64,000 bases of DNA from Limnoperna fortunei (lineage: Eukaryota; Mollusca; Bivalvia; Mytilida; Modiolidae): contig OX104113.1 of assembly GCA_944474755.1 (NCBI GenBank), positions 51,847,644 to 51,911,643 of the forward strand, given 5' to 3'. Both the position numbers and the translations under genes were made by a program. This document shows, piece after piece, positions 33,477-44,896 of the stretch. The notes below the pieces were generated by a model that worked only from the letters and a program-made list of their open reading frames with translations, made no database searches and was not told where the DNA came from. The stretch's first letter is position 1, and each line of letters starts with the position of its first letter.

Positions 33477-35950
33477 TTACATCTCCTCCTTTTTGTTCAA
33501 TATCTCCACAATATCCTTGTAGCCTTGACATAATGCTGCATACAGTGGCGAGATTCCTCTGTCATCACATTTATTTACCTCTGCTCCTATGGAAAGTAAC
33601 AAATTAACACAGTCTTTATGTCCATTCAGTGATGCTGCCAACAGTGGTGATATACCATCTTTAGTACACAGGTTCACATCTCCTCCTTTGTTATTCAATA
33701 TCTCCACAATATCCTTGTAGCCTTGACCTGATGCTGCATACAGTGGCGAGATTCCTCTGTCATCACATTTATTTACCTCTGCTCCTATGGAAAGTAACAA
33801 ATTAACACAGTCTTTATGTCTATCCAGTGATGCTGCCAACAGTGGTGATACACCATCTTTAGTACACAGGTTCACATCTCCTCCTTTGTTATTCAATATC
33901 TCCACAATATCCTTGTAGCCTTGACCTGATGCTGCATACAGTGGTGACATTCCTCTGTCATCACATTTATTTACCTCAGCTCCTATGGAAAGTAACAAAT
34001 TAACACAGTCTTTTTGTCCAAAGTGTGATGCTATATACAGTGGTGATAGACCATTTTTATTACACACGTTTACATCTCCTCCTCTGTTGTTCAATATCTC
34101 CACAATATCCTTGTAGCCTTGACCTGATGCTGCATACAGTGGTGACTTTCCTCTGTCATCACATTTATTTACCTCAGCTCCAATATTAAGTAACAAATTA
34201 ACACAGTCTTTTTGTCCAAAGTGTGATGCTATATACAGTGGTGATAGACCATTTTTATTACACAGGTTTACATCTCCTCCTCTGTTGTTCAATATCTCCA
34301 CAATATCCTTGTAGCCTTTATATGATGCTATCAACAGTGGTGAGATTCCTGTGTCATCACATTTATTTACCTCTGCTCCTATGGAAAGTAACAAATTAAC
34401 ACAGTCTTTATGTCCATTCAGTGATGCTGCCAACAGTGGTGATTCACCATTTTTAGTACACAGGTTCACATCTCCTCCTCTGTTGTTCAATATCTCCACA
34501 ATATCCTTGTAGCCTTTAAGTGATGCTGCATACAGTGGTGACATTCCTCTGTCATCACATTTATTTACCTCAGCTCCAATGGAAAGTAACAAATTAACAC
34601 AGTCTTTATGTCCTCTCTTTAAAGCTCTCAGAAGTGGTGAAATTCCAGATTTAGTACATATGTTAACAGCTACTCCTGTGTCTAGTAAAGCTTGAACCGT
34701 ATCAGTGTAACCACCCATACAGGCTACCAATAGAGCTGTTTCACCATTTGTATCTGCTTTGTTGAAGTCATGATTTATAGTTTTGATTACTTGATTAACC
34801 TTCTTCCGAAATAGTTTATATTTCATCTGAAAGGCAGCAAACATATAATAAACTTTACATTCAATAATATCTTGCATAATTCTCTCAAAGAAACAATTCT
34901 CTTTATCTACAGGAATAGAAATAATGTTTCCCGTTTCTTCTTGTCCAATGGACTGTAATAAAGCCCTGTCAGCCAACAGTTTACTGTCAGCATATTTTAT
35001 AATGGACATGAGCATCACAGAGCAAACATGACTACAATAAATATCAAACATGTAGTCATGGATACTTTTGTATTTTTTTTCAGTTTTTGTAAAATATGTT
35101 CCTACTAAGGACTCAAACTGAGATAACAATTTCTTCCTTGAAGTTCCCATATTTATCTCACATTCTTCAAAAACAATATCAAATATTTGTTTTGCCTTCA
35201 CATTAGATTCTATTTCAAATATTTCAAATGGCACCCTATCATTGTACATTACGCATAAAGCAATACAGGCATATTTAATCTTGCTTGGTTTCTTTTTCAA
35301 TTCATTTAACTCATTTTCAAAGTAAGACTTTGGTTGTTTAAAAAACAAAGTGCCTTTATCTTCATGATTTTTATAAAGTGAGCATAGCAAAGGAAAACAC
35401 TGACATTTGCTAATGGTGTCATCACTGAGGGTTGTAATTATATTATCTGGTAAATACTGTTTACCTATTAAAACTTTTTCATTTATTGTTACTTGATTGC
35501 TATCTGATAGGTTACAAACTCTAAAATTATCTAAATGTAAATTATTGAATAGAGGATCATTATTAATTTGTAATCTACATGTAACAATGCATTTTGTCAA
35601 TGAACATTTTAGCATAATATCAAGTTTTTCTTTGTTTCTTTCCCATTCATCCATGTCAGCAGATGAAATGTTAAACCTGCCACAAAAATTATCAATGAAA
35701 AAAACCTGCTTATTGTTTTGAGAAAAGTACTTCACCATATCAGATGACGAGGTCACAGGTATTATATCATATTCCTGTTTTTTCATTGCTAATAATACAT
35801 GCTGAACTGTAAACGATTTTCCAGAACCCGGACTTCCTGTCACTATGACATTTTCAGTTTTTATAATCTTTGTTATAGCCTTTGAAGCAGTTGTTTCTAC
35901 AAATTGTTTGTCTTTTTCTTCCCACAAAGCTATCATGCTTGCAATGGTGT
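33477..35950 (-). CDS. HEPN-nSTAND3-ANK gene, exon 5: NTPase domain and ankyrin array
   Basis: The last and largest exon (823 residues plus stop). Its acceptor TTTTTTTCAG and two leading bases join exon 4 in phase. In the full protein it starts with T-I-A-S-M-I-A-L-W-E-E-K-D-K-Q-F-V-E-T, the typical opening of the nSTAND3 domain. A Walker A motif G-S-P-G-S-G-K-S follows (residues 398-405), then a Walker B motif V-F-F-I-D-N-F-C-G (442-450), C-I-V-T-C-R and S-I-H-D-Y-M-F-D. From about residue 755 come ankyrin repeats, mostly as 66-residue pairs. STAND NTPases are ligand-triggered switches; the ankyrin array is the likely sensing part. The stop at 33477 is produced by a one-base deletion in the array, so the protein has probably been shortened. 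Start codon lies upstream; ATG 35934-35936 is internal. Confidence 0.92.
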
Positions 35951-36359
35951 CTGAAAAAAAGATTTAATGTGTATCAAAAACATGGCAGGACATGAGATGC
36001 AACAGATAATATTTACAAATCGAGATTTACAATGACACATCTTTACAAGCATTCTTAGTTGTTTCAGTTGTAAAATGTAATTGCTGTCAACTCTAAAATA
36101 AACTGAAATAATCCAACATGTTATCAAACAACTCTGGAGCCAGTGTAAAATGTACCAACACTTCTGATAGATCTACACTTAGGTCATTTTGAAATCCACT
36201 GCTGTTCATTAATAAACACCATACTGTATAAATTGGTATGAGCATCATTAACATGCCTCAGGCACATGAATGTAGACCGATATTCAAGTATTTAGGTTCA
36301 AATCAGTCTTACAGTGGACGAATAGTTAATGTATATGTAATGTAGTCAGTAAATCTACT

Positions 36360-36546
36360 TGTCTACACTGAGGTTGAGGGTTTTAGCCTTGCTGAGTGAA
36401 GGGTGTGCTCGACTCCGATCAAACTTTAAATGAAAACCACTGCCAGTTTGCCTGCAGTAGTGGGTGTTTTCACCCCCAATAGAAACTAGACGCCATGATA
36501 CAGCTGAAAATTTGCTGAAAGAGGCATTAAACCCCATTCAAATAAA
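36360..36546 (+). mobile_element. Degenerate SINE copy in intron 4
   Basis: Contains TGCTCGACTCCGATC, CTAGACGCCATGATACAGCTG and GAGGCATTAAACCCCATTCAA, which match the SINE body and 3' end. Head boxes are lost. Confidence 0.78.
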
Positions 36547-36967
36547 GAAAAGGAAGAATGTGTGGTTTGGTTTCACCTATGAATGGTCATTTGGAAAAGA
36601 TGGTCAGTATTTGCATACACACTTGCTTCCCTCTGTTAAGTTAAAAAGCATATATATTTTAATGTCTCCTCATGGTTTGTGTGGGTACTCCTCGATCAGT
36701 TAATTAAAAGTAATTTCCTTATATATTTCATTTACTAAAACAGTTCTCAGTTTTAAGACCTATTGTAACATACTTTGACTGATGAACATGTGCTTGTCTG
36801 AAGTCATCTTTACATCAGGCTAAACATTTATTATATGTAAATTAAATTAGGAATCAGAAATTTCAAGTTATACTCAAACAGTGTGGTACTTTCATGAATA
36901 GTCGGGCCTGTACTTATCTATAATTGAATCTACCCTTTTACCTTACTTCCGGGTAATTATAGGTTAC

Positions 36968-37139
36968 CTCTTTCATTTGGTGGTATTGGATCCTTAATTT
37001 GATTCTCTAGGAACTCTATCTTTTCATGCAAATCTCTGTTGATTTCCCTGCATATGTCCATATATGACGCATCCAGAGCACCATTTAACAAGTTGGAACA
37101 CTCCAGTTCATACTTCTTTCCTCCAATTCTACTGACAGC
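36968..37139 (-). CDS. HEPN-nSTAND3-ANK gene, exon 4 (end of HEPN domain and linker)
   Basis: 172 nt, bounded on the minus strand by ATTAAAG and GTAACC. It begins in phase 0 (A-V-S-R-I-G-G-K-K-Y-E), which fits the R-L-G-G ending of DZIP3-like HEPN domains, and leaves one base that pairs with the two leading bases of exon 5. It covers residues 303-359. The second half (D-I-C-R-E-I-N-R-D-L-H-E-K-I-E-F-L) is a probable amphipathic helix, linking HEPN to the NTPase domain. The exon has no ATG-based open frame of note, so it is recognisable only from splice phase and content. Confidence 0.9.
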
Positions 37140-37487
37140 CTTTAATGTATTAAGTTATCTCTCTCTTTACTAAAGGATTTCATTTTTAGCAATATTGTAA
37201 TAATTTTTTTTGCTTTAGGAACTTAATTTTTTCTAAATTTTCTATTTTGTTTTCATTACAAAAAAACATTTCATGTGATTGTTGTTTTCAAGCAACATTT
37301 TATTTACATACATGGAATTGAAGTTACATGTTTATTTAAATCTTTTTATAAGTAAAGATGCTTTTTAACCTTAATTTATTGTACATATATTCAATGAGTA
37401 CCAAAAGACATGATTTTAAAACCACTGACTTCCATGAGACTGTAATCACTCCCTTGGGGGATAATCAACTTGAACTACCATTCATTG

Positions 37488-37712
37488 ATTGCGGCTAAAT
37501 GGTTAAGGTAGTAAGTCCTTGTCTATCAATCATGTGCCTGTCAACACTGGGATTGCAGGTTCAAGTCTAACTGTTAACAGGTTGTGCTAGACTCCAATCT
37601 TATGTCACTACCCATGGTCAGAGGTTATCACCTTGAACTATGGCTCCTCCTCAATAAAAACAGGATGCCATGATAATAAAATAATTGAAAGTGGCTTTAA
37701 ATCCAATAAAAT
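37488..37712 (+). mobile_element. Degenerate SINE copy in intron 3
   Basis: A-box-like TGCGGCTAAATGGTTAAGG, a B-box-like GGTTCAAGTCT at about 37558, then CTCCTCAATAAAAACAGGAT and GAAAGTGGCTTTAAATCC. Older than the 26109 and 28151 copies, judging by changes. Confidence 0.85.
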
Positions 37713-37741
37713 AATATATAATTTACATGAAACGTACTGAC

Positions 37742-37980
37742 CTTACTAACAGTTTCCCAACAAATAAGAAATTCCTGTCTATCCAATCGTCTGTCTTGTT
37801 CTAGGCAGTGTGCAATACTGTTTCTGTAATATTTTATCCTGGCTAAATCAGCACCTACACTTTCATCACTAGGTGGAGGTAATGTGTCGTAGTTACCGTT
37901 CTGTGGAGCTACGGATGTCAGATGCCGAAATAAACAAATCATTAGTGTTACATCAAAATCTGCAGATTTGGCCTTGGAAC
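37742..37980 (-). CDS. HEPN-nSTAND3-ANK gene, exon 3 (HEPN core with R-x4-H motif)
   Basis: 239 nt between TCTTTTCAG and GTCAGT; two leading bases complete a Gly with exon 2 and the exon ends in phase 0. Residues 224-302. It reads S-A-D-F-D-V-T-L-M-I-C-L-F-R-H-L, then L-P-P-P-S-D-E-S-V-G-A-D-L-A-R-I-K-Y-Y-R-N-S-I-A-H and F-L-I-C-W. This is the DZIP3/hRUL138-like HEPN domain. R275-N-S-I-A-H280 fits the R-x4-6-H signature of HEPN ribonucleases; whether this animal domain cuts RNA is not shown by sequence. Confidence 0.92.
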
Positions 37981-38365
37981 CTGAAAAGATATTATAAATG
38001 CATGGTATAAAATGTGTTTCCCATCGTTGACATTAATGTCTTACAAAGCTAACTGAGAAATTATAATTAAATTGTTTACTTATTCATGGTTTTTGAGAGA
38101 CAATACTTGTCCATACAAAACTTTAGAATCGCTTATATCTTAAAAATAATTATCGTACAGAAACAATTACAACCAACTGTTTTTATTTTGAAAATGACCA
38201 TCGTTAATATATTGATAAAACTGACTGCATTTAGCAACAACTTATATGTTGAAACAGCACAAATTTAATTACTTCATACGAGTTATTTCCCTTGTATAAA
38301 ACCTAGGTTTTATTCATTGTTCTATATGGCGTCATACACATTAGGTATATCTTATCAGTTTTAAA

Positions 38366-38505
38366 AACCAATATAACCATTGAAAACGTCCTCTTAGAGA
38401 TGCTGCAAAATTTTAAAACATATGTGAGACATATTAGAATCGAAATAGATTATAGCAATTATTACAATTGGGCTCTATGCAATTAAAATATTGCCAGAAC
38501 ATATA
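38366..38505. repeat. Fragment of the foldback repeat found at 44897
   Basis: CGTCCTCTTAGAG, AAATTTTAAAACAT, ACATATTAGAATCGAAATAG and TGGGCTCTATGCAATTA match 44915-45010 in order and spacing. It lies in intron 2. Confidence 0.75.
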
Positions 38506-38589
38506 TTTTTCTGCATTTAGAGCCAGCTTGCAAAAATCTTTTTTTTAAATTATAGAAATGAATGGAAAAGTTACAGAAATAAGTAGAGT

Positions 38590-38818
38590 TTGTGTGTTTG
38601 TTTGAATAGTGTTGAACACCACTTTCTGCAATATTTCAGCTGTATAATGGCATCCAGTTTTTATTGGGGTAGGAAACCTCCGAATACAGTAGGAAAACTA
38701 GCAATCCTTGTCAATTAAGACTTGAGTCAAATACCCCCTACCCACAGTGAGACTGGAACCCGCACCTCAGTGTTGACAAAAAATGTGATCAATAGCAGAT
38801 TAACTACCTTAACCAGTT
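38590..38818 (-). mobile_element. SINE copy in intron 2
   Basis: On + it starts TGTTTGTTTGAATAGTGTTG, then CATCCAGTTTTTATTGGGGT, GGAAAACTAGCAATCCTTGT, and a decayed B box (GAGACTGGAACCC) and A-box region (TTAACTACCTTAACCAGT). Near full length, moderately diverged. Confidence 0.87.
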
Positions 38819-39361
38819 ACATTTTAGTTTTAAAAAGTTCGGAACAATACCAATTTTTAATTGTTTAAATAGAATTTTATCAAAAATGTGAAAATAATGA
38901 TAAAACCCAGAAATTCATTAGCATACAAATAAAATCTGTTGAAAAAGAACTTTAAATAAATAAATAAGACTACTGCATACAAATCATTATCATGGAGATT
39001 TTAAAGACAAAAATCACATCAAAAATCAAGAATTAACATAACAAGCTCAAGTATAAATGGTCTATTTGTGGCTAGTTGTGATAACAAATTTTCTAACCCT
39101 ATCCATCATACCATCCACTACTTGTGGCAATTATTAGTTCTTACTTTCCTTCTTCATGTAGGTGTTTTTGATACAGTAAATTTTGTTGGAGAAATTGAAA
39201 CATCACATAGAATGAAGACTTTTAACAGTTACCATATAGAATAAGGCGGTTCCACTGTGCCATTTTCATTTGTATTCCATTACACATTTGCTAAAAATTA
39301 ACTCCCTGATACTTTCAACCCTTTCCCACCTATCTGCCCAGTGCTTTTCTCAGTTAATTAC

Positions 39362-39576
39362 CATAAGGAAGAATGAGGTTCCACTGTGCCAATGTAATAA
39401 CTCGTTGACGCTTTAGTTCAGTTAACAATGTTAAATGTTGTCGTATGATGCCATCAAGCTGGTCAACAGGAAATTGCTTATCAAAGCAACATCTTACAGC
39501 CTGGGGAGCAATTTTCTGAACAAGATGACAAAACTTTAAGAAGTTGGTTTCCTCTTCTGATAGACAATTAGAAAAC
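39362..39576 (-). CDS. HEPN-nSTAND3-ANK gene, exon 2 (start of HEPN domain)
   Basis: 215 nt between TTTGTCTTCAG and GTAATT. One leading base joins exon 1 to give Arg, and one trailing base joins exon 3 to give Gly. Residues 152-222 read S-E-E-E-T-N-F-L-K-F-C-H-L-V, then A-P-Q-A-V-R-C-C-F-D-K-Q-F-P and A-Q-W-N-L-I-L-P. This matches the N-terminal half of the DZIP3-like HEPN domain, in which a Q-W-x-L-x-P segment precedes the F-D-x-T-L-L segment that exon 3 supplies. Confidence 0.91.
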
Positions 39577-40283
39577 CTGAAGACAAAAATAATAAAGAAA
39601 ACATACTTCTTTTGGTTCTGTATTGCACACATCAAGTTTATGATTTTGTTTATGTTTGATGTGTTTCTGAATGTCTGTATGTTAGTATATTACAATAAAT
39701 GGTAAGTATACTGGGATCCTTTAAGTTCAACCATTCCATGTCCTTTCCGTTATTTGTTTGTCATTAATATTTGGTGATTTATTGTTCTGATGAATTAAAT
39801 TGTGATATGTGTGTTTAGTTTACTTTCTTCTTATACATTAAACAATTTGATTGAGACCAACATTGATTTGACTATGTAAAATTTTTGGATATATTACCGG
39901 TAAATCAGATCAAAGCTAAGTAGTACTATAGCCCTTGGTCTGAAATGGCCTTTTAAATTCTTAAATTACTGCATGTTAGTATATGCTTTACAAAAATTAA
40001 TAATGTTAATTATTTAACACTATTGTGAGAACTTTTCTTTTTTTCTTTAAGTTCTTGGTATTAGCATCTAATTTCATATAAAGTTAAAAATAATAATTCC
40101 CACTGGGTTAATTAACTATCAGACTAGCTGTAAAAACAATGTAATCTATAGTCTCAAAAAAGAGCAACCATCAGAGCTACTTTTTCACAGCTCTATCAGA
40201 CATAATAATAGTACTGTAAAAAACTTTTAGGGTCCACATCCAATCAATGTATTTATTTTCTCTGCGCCAGTAACGGTTCATAC

Positions 40284-40735
40284 CTGCTTAAAATATCTGT
40301 CTGACATGCTGTTGTCTGTAATTCAGTAAGATCTACTAGGTCATTGTCGTCTGATGTCATGTCAAAACTAGTAGATAGAAATTGTAGCTGAGAACTTAGT
40401 TGATTGCTTGCTGCAATATTACTGCCTGCTTGTTGTTCATCTGAATCTATCTCATTAGTGGACTCCAATGCTTGTTGATGTGAGTTTTCTATTAAATCCA
40501 TCTGAGCAGTTGTTTCTACTTCTTTCATTTGAGATTCTTTTTCAGTGGCCACTTCCATTTGTTGTTGTGAATTTTCATTGGAAACTACAGTAATATTTGC
40601 ATCTACTATTTGTTGCTGTGGGTTTTCATTAGATTCCATATGAATAGTTGCCTCTACCATTTGCTGCTGTGATTTTTCAGTGGATTCAATGTGAATAGCT
40701 GCTTTTGCAGTTAGTTGCTGTGATTGTTCCATCAT
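40284..40735 (-). CDS. HEPN-nSTAND3-ANK gene, exon 1: Gln/Glu-rich repetitive N-terminus
   Basis: From ATG-ATG at 40735 this gives 150 codons plus two bases and a donor AGCAG/GTATGA that fits exon 2 exactly. The whole model is 3552 nt (1183 residues), with every junction in phase. The peptide consists of imperfect repeats of about 17 residues around E-S-N-E-N-P-Q-Q-Q, rich in Q, E, S and T and probably disordered; no known domain. The start is uncertain: related repeats continue upstream (40798-40998) but are cut off by a stop and a frame change. If those are sequence errors, the true start is near 40998. Confidence 0.68.
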
Positions 40736-40797
40736 ATTCAATAAGTTGTCTTTTCTACCATGTTTTGTGATGGTGGTTCAACTGAAATGATCTGATC

Positions 40798-40998
40798 TTA
40801 TGTTTCCGCCACTTTTACTTGTGGTGTTTTAACTGAATCCATACAATTAGAAGTGTGTTGTTCGTGTGATAGTTTACGTCTTTTGATTTGTGTATGTTGT
40901 GAATCTTCGTCAGAATCCATACCAAGAGTTGTGCTCTGACAAGTTAATAGTTTACCCTTTTTGATAGGTGCATGTTGTGAATTTTCATCAGAATCCAT
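40798..40998 (-). pseudogene. Upstream repeat-coding segment, out of frame with exon 1
   Basis: It opens at ATG 40998 and encodes two and a half 26-residue repeats starting M-D-S-D-E-N-S-Q-H, with basic patches K-K-G-K and K-R-R-K that look like nuclear-localisation signals. It ends at a TAA (40798). A few codons later the repeat theme resumes in the frame of exon 1 (Q-N-M-V-E-K-T against Q-Q-M-V-E-A-T). An acceptor-like CTTTTCAG lies at 41237, so 41236-40736 may be 5' UTR holding this upstream frame, or an N-terminal extension lost by two lesions. Confidence 0.55.
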
Positions 40999-41239
40999 CT
41001 TTGTTGTAATAATTTCCAGGTCTACAGATTATTCTTCCAAATTATTTTCCATAATACATATTACTGGTTTTTTTTAATTTGGTACAAGGAATTTATTTCT
41101 TTTAATAAGAAGCCCATTTCTTCTAATATTATATAAATTCCAATCATTTTGGTTCAAACAGGAATGATTTTATATCAAAATCCACTATCTTGTGAAATCA
41201 AGTTGTCCTTATTAATTTCTTTAAGCTAAAATTCAACTG

Positions 41240-42576
41240 AAAAGAGAAAAAAATCTGAATTAATATTCACTGACTGTAACCTATTGTCTTTTGTTTTGTG
41301 TTCAGGAATGTGCAGGGATTTTCCATTATTGCTTATGTTTTTATAACTTTTATTATACAACATGTTTGTCTTATCTGTGTTAGGGGCTTTCCAAGTCTTT
41401 GAGAAAACTCTATAAAAATATTTCAATTTTGAATCCTTTATGTGTAATTCAATACACATTTTCTCTTTTACACGACAGTTACAACAAGTATAAGAGACTA
41501 ACGCTCTAATTATGTAAAATTAATAGATATATCATTTCTGAATAGTTGAAAATGTATGTATAGTTGTTAGCAACATGTCTGCAAAACATCTTGAAGATAT
41601 ATCAGAAAACAAAAAAGTTATGCTAAAAAACATGGCAAAATTGTCAGGAGTGCAACGCTCTTTTGTGACACTTAAAAAATTGCCTTTTTTTAAAAGGTCA
41701 ACAAATTGTCAAGTCTAGCAATATGTGCATAATTCTTTTTTATTACAAAGTTTCATGTGTTAACTTAATTTTTTTCTTTCTCAAATATCCTATTGAAAAT
41801 GTTAAGATATAGGAAATTAGTTCCCAGCAATATCACAAAATTAACTCAGTACTCTTTTAGGAATGTATTTCCTTCTTTGATTTGTTTTACCTGGTGTGTC
41901 AGGAGTGCAACAAAATCAGGCTAAACATAGTACATTTTCTTTTCAAATTTCAAATTTTTTTTTCTCCAGGGATGACTTATAATTACAATTTTTAATAATT
42001 GTGTTGCTATATGCAAAAATACAAACTACTTTTGACTTAATATAAATTTTAAGAGGCAGATAACAAAAGAACGTTTAATAAATTCTTGAAATTTTTTTTT
42101 TTAAGTACAATTCCATATTGTTCAAAATCTTGCACAGGAAGTAATTAGTATTTCTTACATTGTTTAAGAAAACAGCAACAAATTATATGAAGCTAAACAT
42201 TATTAAACTGGAGTAAAATGTATAAATGTACATTTCAAGTTGTTTTATATTTCAAAATTTGTTCAATAAAATATTATAAAAACTTTATTTCTTACCTTTT
42301 CATTAATTTCTTTTTTGATTTATTACATGTAACTTCAACATATACACATTTGGAAATTATAAACAAAACTTGATAGGCTCATGTTTAAATTTGACATTTT
42401 TTTCCACATCTTAGGGTCTTTTTTTAAACAGCCCAAATACCCTTTGAATGTCTATTTTTCTTGCTTGTTTTAGTAACACTTTCCTGCTGCAAGCTTATAG
42501 CAACTAATTCTACTGTTTTTTATACTGATGAACATCAAACGTTGGTACAATTTCATAGTTATTTAGAAGTAAACCA
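41240..42576. other. Gene-free stretch upstream of the HEPN-nSTAND3-ANK gene
   Basis: No coding signal. Two short similar motifs (GTCAGGAGTGCAAC near 41643 and 41898) are the only internal repeat noticed. Confidence 0.45.
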
Positions 42577-42857
42577 AGGTCTTCAGTGTCTAAGCGGTTA
42601 TAATACTTAGTCCCCTTCTATTGACTATCCTCTTTTGACTTTTCCTATCAACATTTAGGCTGCATGTTTCTGCCTAACAGTGGGCTAGGTTGTGCTTATC
42701 CTTGACCGTAAATAACAAGAATTGCAAGTTTTCCTGACACACAGGTTGGGGATTTTCACCAGGTACTCTGGCTTCCTCCCACTATAAAAACTAGATGCCA
42801 TGATATAGCTGTATAAATTTCTTACATGTACAACCTCATTTAAACAAACAATCAAAG
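42577..42857 (+). mobile_element. Degenerate SINE copy
   Basis: A-box-like GTCTAAGCGGTTATAAT, then AAGAATTGCAAGTTTTCCTG, GGTACTCTGGCTTCCTCCCA, TATAAAAACTAGATGCCATG and a C-A-A-A rich tail. The B-box region is not recognisable. Confidence 0.83.
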
Positions 42858-43021
42858 AAATAATTTAATGTGTCCACTCTGTTATACTGCTGAAATAATG
42901 GCAAAATTAAATTTAAATTTAAATTAATATGACAATAAAGGCAATTTAATAAATGTGGCATCTCATCCAATACCGGTTTTCAGCACAATACAGACTTGTA
43001 CAAGGACTCCCCATATTAAAT

Positions 43022-44350
43022 GTTGAACTGTATAATAACCTATCTTAATACATACCAGTTCTAGATCAAACATAACTTCAAAATTCACAAGTTGGATATC
43101 ACACATAGTGGATCATCACTTCTAGGCTCATCATAATGGATACTAGTCCATATGGTAAGTCCACCTCCACAAAACAGTCAATCTGTTAACAATAATAAAA
43201 TGTGTTGTTATATACTAAAACTCCTGGCTGTCATTAAAATAAGTAAATTACCATTTATAAATAATTTATACACTGTTCTCTATGTATTTGCATCTGCTTC
43301 AAACTAAAGCTGGACCAATGGTATAATATTAGCAAGAAGCACTTCTAAATGGTCTGACAGAAGTCACAGAACCATTGACAATATTCATGATACTTGCCTC
43401 TGCCAAATATGAGCAGAAATGCATGTAAAACCAATGGCTGATCTTAAACTCAACATTCCAATACACAAACAAAAGACTATTTGTAGGTTTGTGGTGTTAC
43501 GAAAAGACATAGTTCCCATATTTTCAAATTTTTGCTTTATCAATTGTAGAAAAATCAAACACTTATTTGTATAATTTTAGCAAATAATTCCTGCATACCA
43601 AAAACCACCAAAAACTTGAACTTTGTTCTAAATTGCATAAAAAGTAAATAGAAAATACATGTATACATGTACATATACATGCCATCAAAAGTCTAAAAGA
43701 AAGAACACATGTTATAAATTAAATTTATGATAATATCTTAAACATTAAGAACATAGATTTACAGCTCATTGAATACTGAAAAACAAAAACATACATGTAT
43801 ACAGTAACATTATATGCACATGAACTAAAATGGCTTTTGTGTCAGAAATAAACTGACATGCATGTACTTCTAAAATGTTTAATGACCAAGAAATCAATTT
43901 ATTTTTGATCTGGTATCAATAGATCAATTAATTCCATTAAATGATATCTGCTTTATACAGAAGTCTGAATAATGCCTGATTTAAATTAAAGTCTTTTAAT
44001 GATCACTTTACTTAAGCTCTTTTTCTTGCAGGAAAATATGCAATCAATCAATCCATCAAGCAATCAATTAATCAATCAATCAATCTTTGTTTGAAAACCA
44101 AGCAAAAACCCATACTCATTATAATACAGCCTTCTTATAACTGACCCTTATAGTATATTTCCTATAATATATTTTCATAATGCCAATAAAAAAACTTAAC
44201 AGATTAAACTCTACAGCATGGGAAGAAGGGTTACCACAAATAAAATCTTGAAAAAGATTATTTCTTTGTAAAAAAACTAAAACAATAAAGCATAACATTA
44301 AAACTACAGCTCCATGTCCATTGACAAGCAATGTCCAACAACTTCCATGG
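43022..44350. repeat. Local duplication, copy A (partner 45755-46750)
   Basis: Ordered matches with 45755-46750 include GCCAAATATGAGCAGAAATG, AACTCAACATTCCAAT, GAATACTGAAAAA, ATCAATTTATTTT, an (ATCA)n tract (44041-44085 here) and GACAAGCAATGTCCAACAAC. Identity is moderate with indels. No coding content was recognised in either copy; the minus frame at 44119-44331 is not kept in copy B. Confidence 0.85.
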
Positions 44351-44896
44351 TCCTATTATACAGATGACAAAGCCAAACTATATGCATATGGGTATGTTAG
44401 GTTTTTTATTCAATAACAACAATAATGCATTTCTTACTATGCCTTTCATTAAATGTGTAAATGAATATTAAACCAGATGCTATCAAATGGTTATACTAAC
44501 TAAAATTCAAATTCTAATATGACGTCCTGCTTTAGCTACGTAAACAAAGCCGGGTAAAAATTCCAATAAGTTTAGTTCGCACATGCGTAAGCTGCCGTTT
44601 GTTATGAGTTATCCATAATTATCGGTATTGTTAATAATTTAGTTATTTTTAGTCTGAATTCTGAGAATACAATTTAAACTTCTCCCGATACATTTTTTTT
44701 TAACAATTCTAAATTCGAATTAATATGACGTCACAATTAGAATTCCGACGTCATATTACGCTGAACTGAAAGTTTCGAACTGGAACAATGCAATTTTATA
44801 AAGATTTCCTTAATATTTTTGTTTAAAAGTTAGTATATTCAATAAAATGACGAGAATATATGTCTATGTTAATTTTATTTGCCTTAACATATTGTT

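Noticed and set aside
33392..33607. 71-codon open frame opposite the ankyrin array
   Set aside because: It is the antisense shadow of the ankyrin repeats.
30971..36000. Regularly spaced repeats that could suggest a CRISPR or satellite
   Set aside because: The 198-bp period translates into ankyrin pairs on the minus strand, so it is a coding array.
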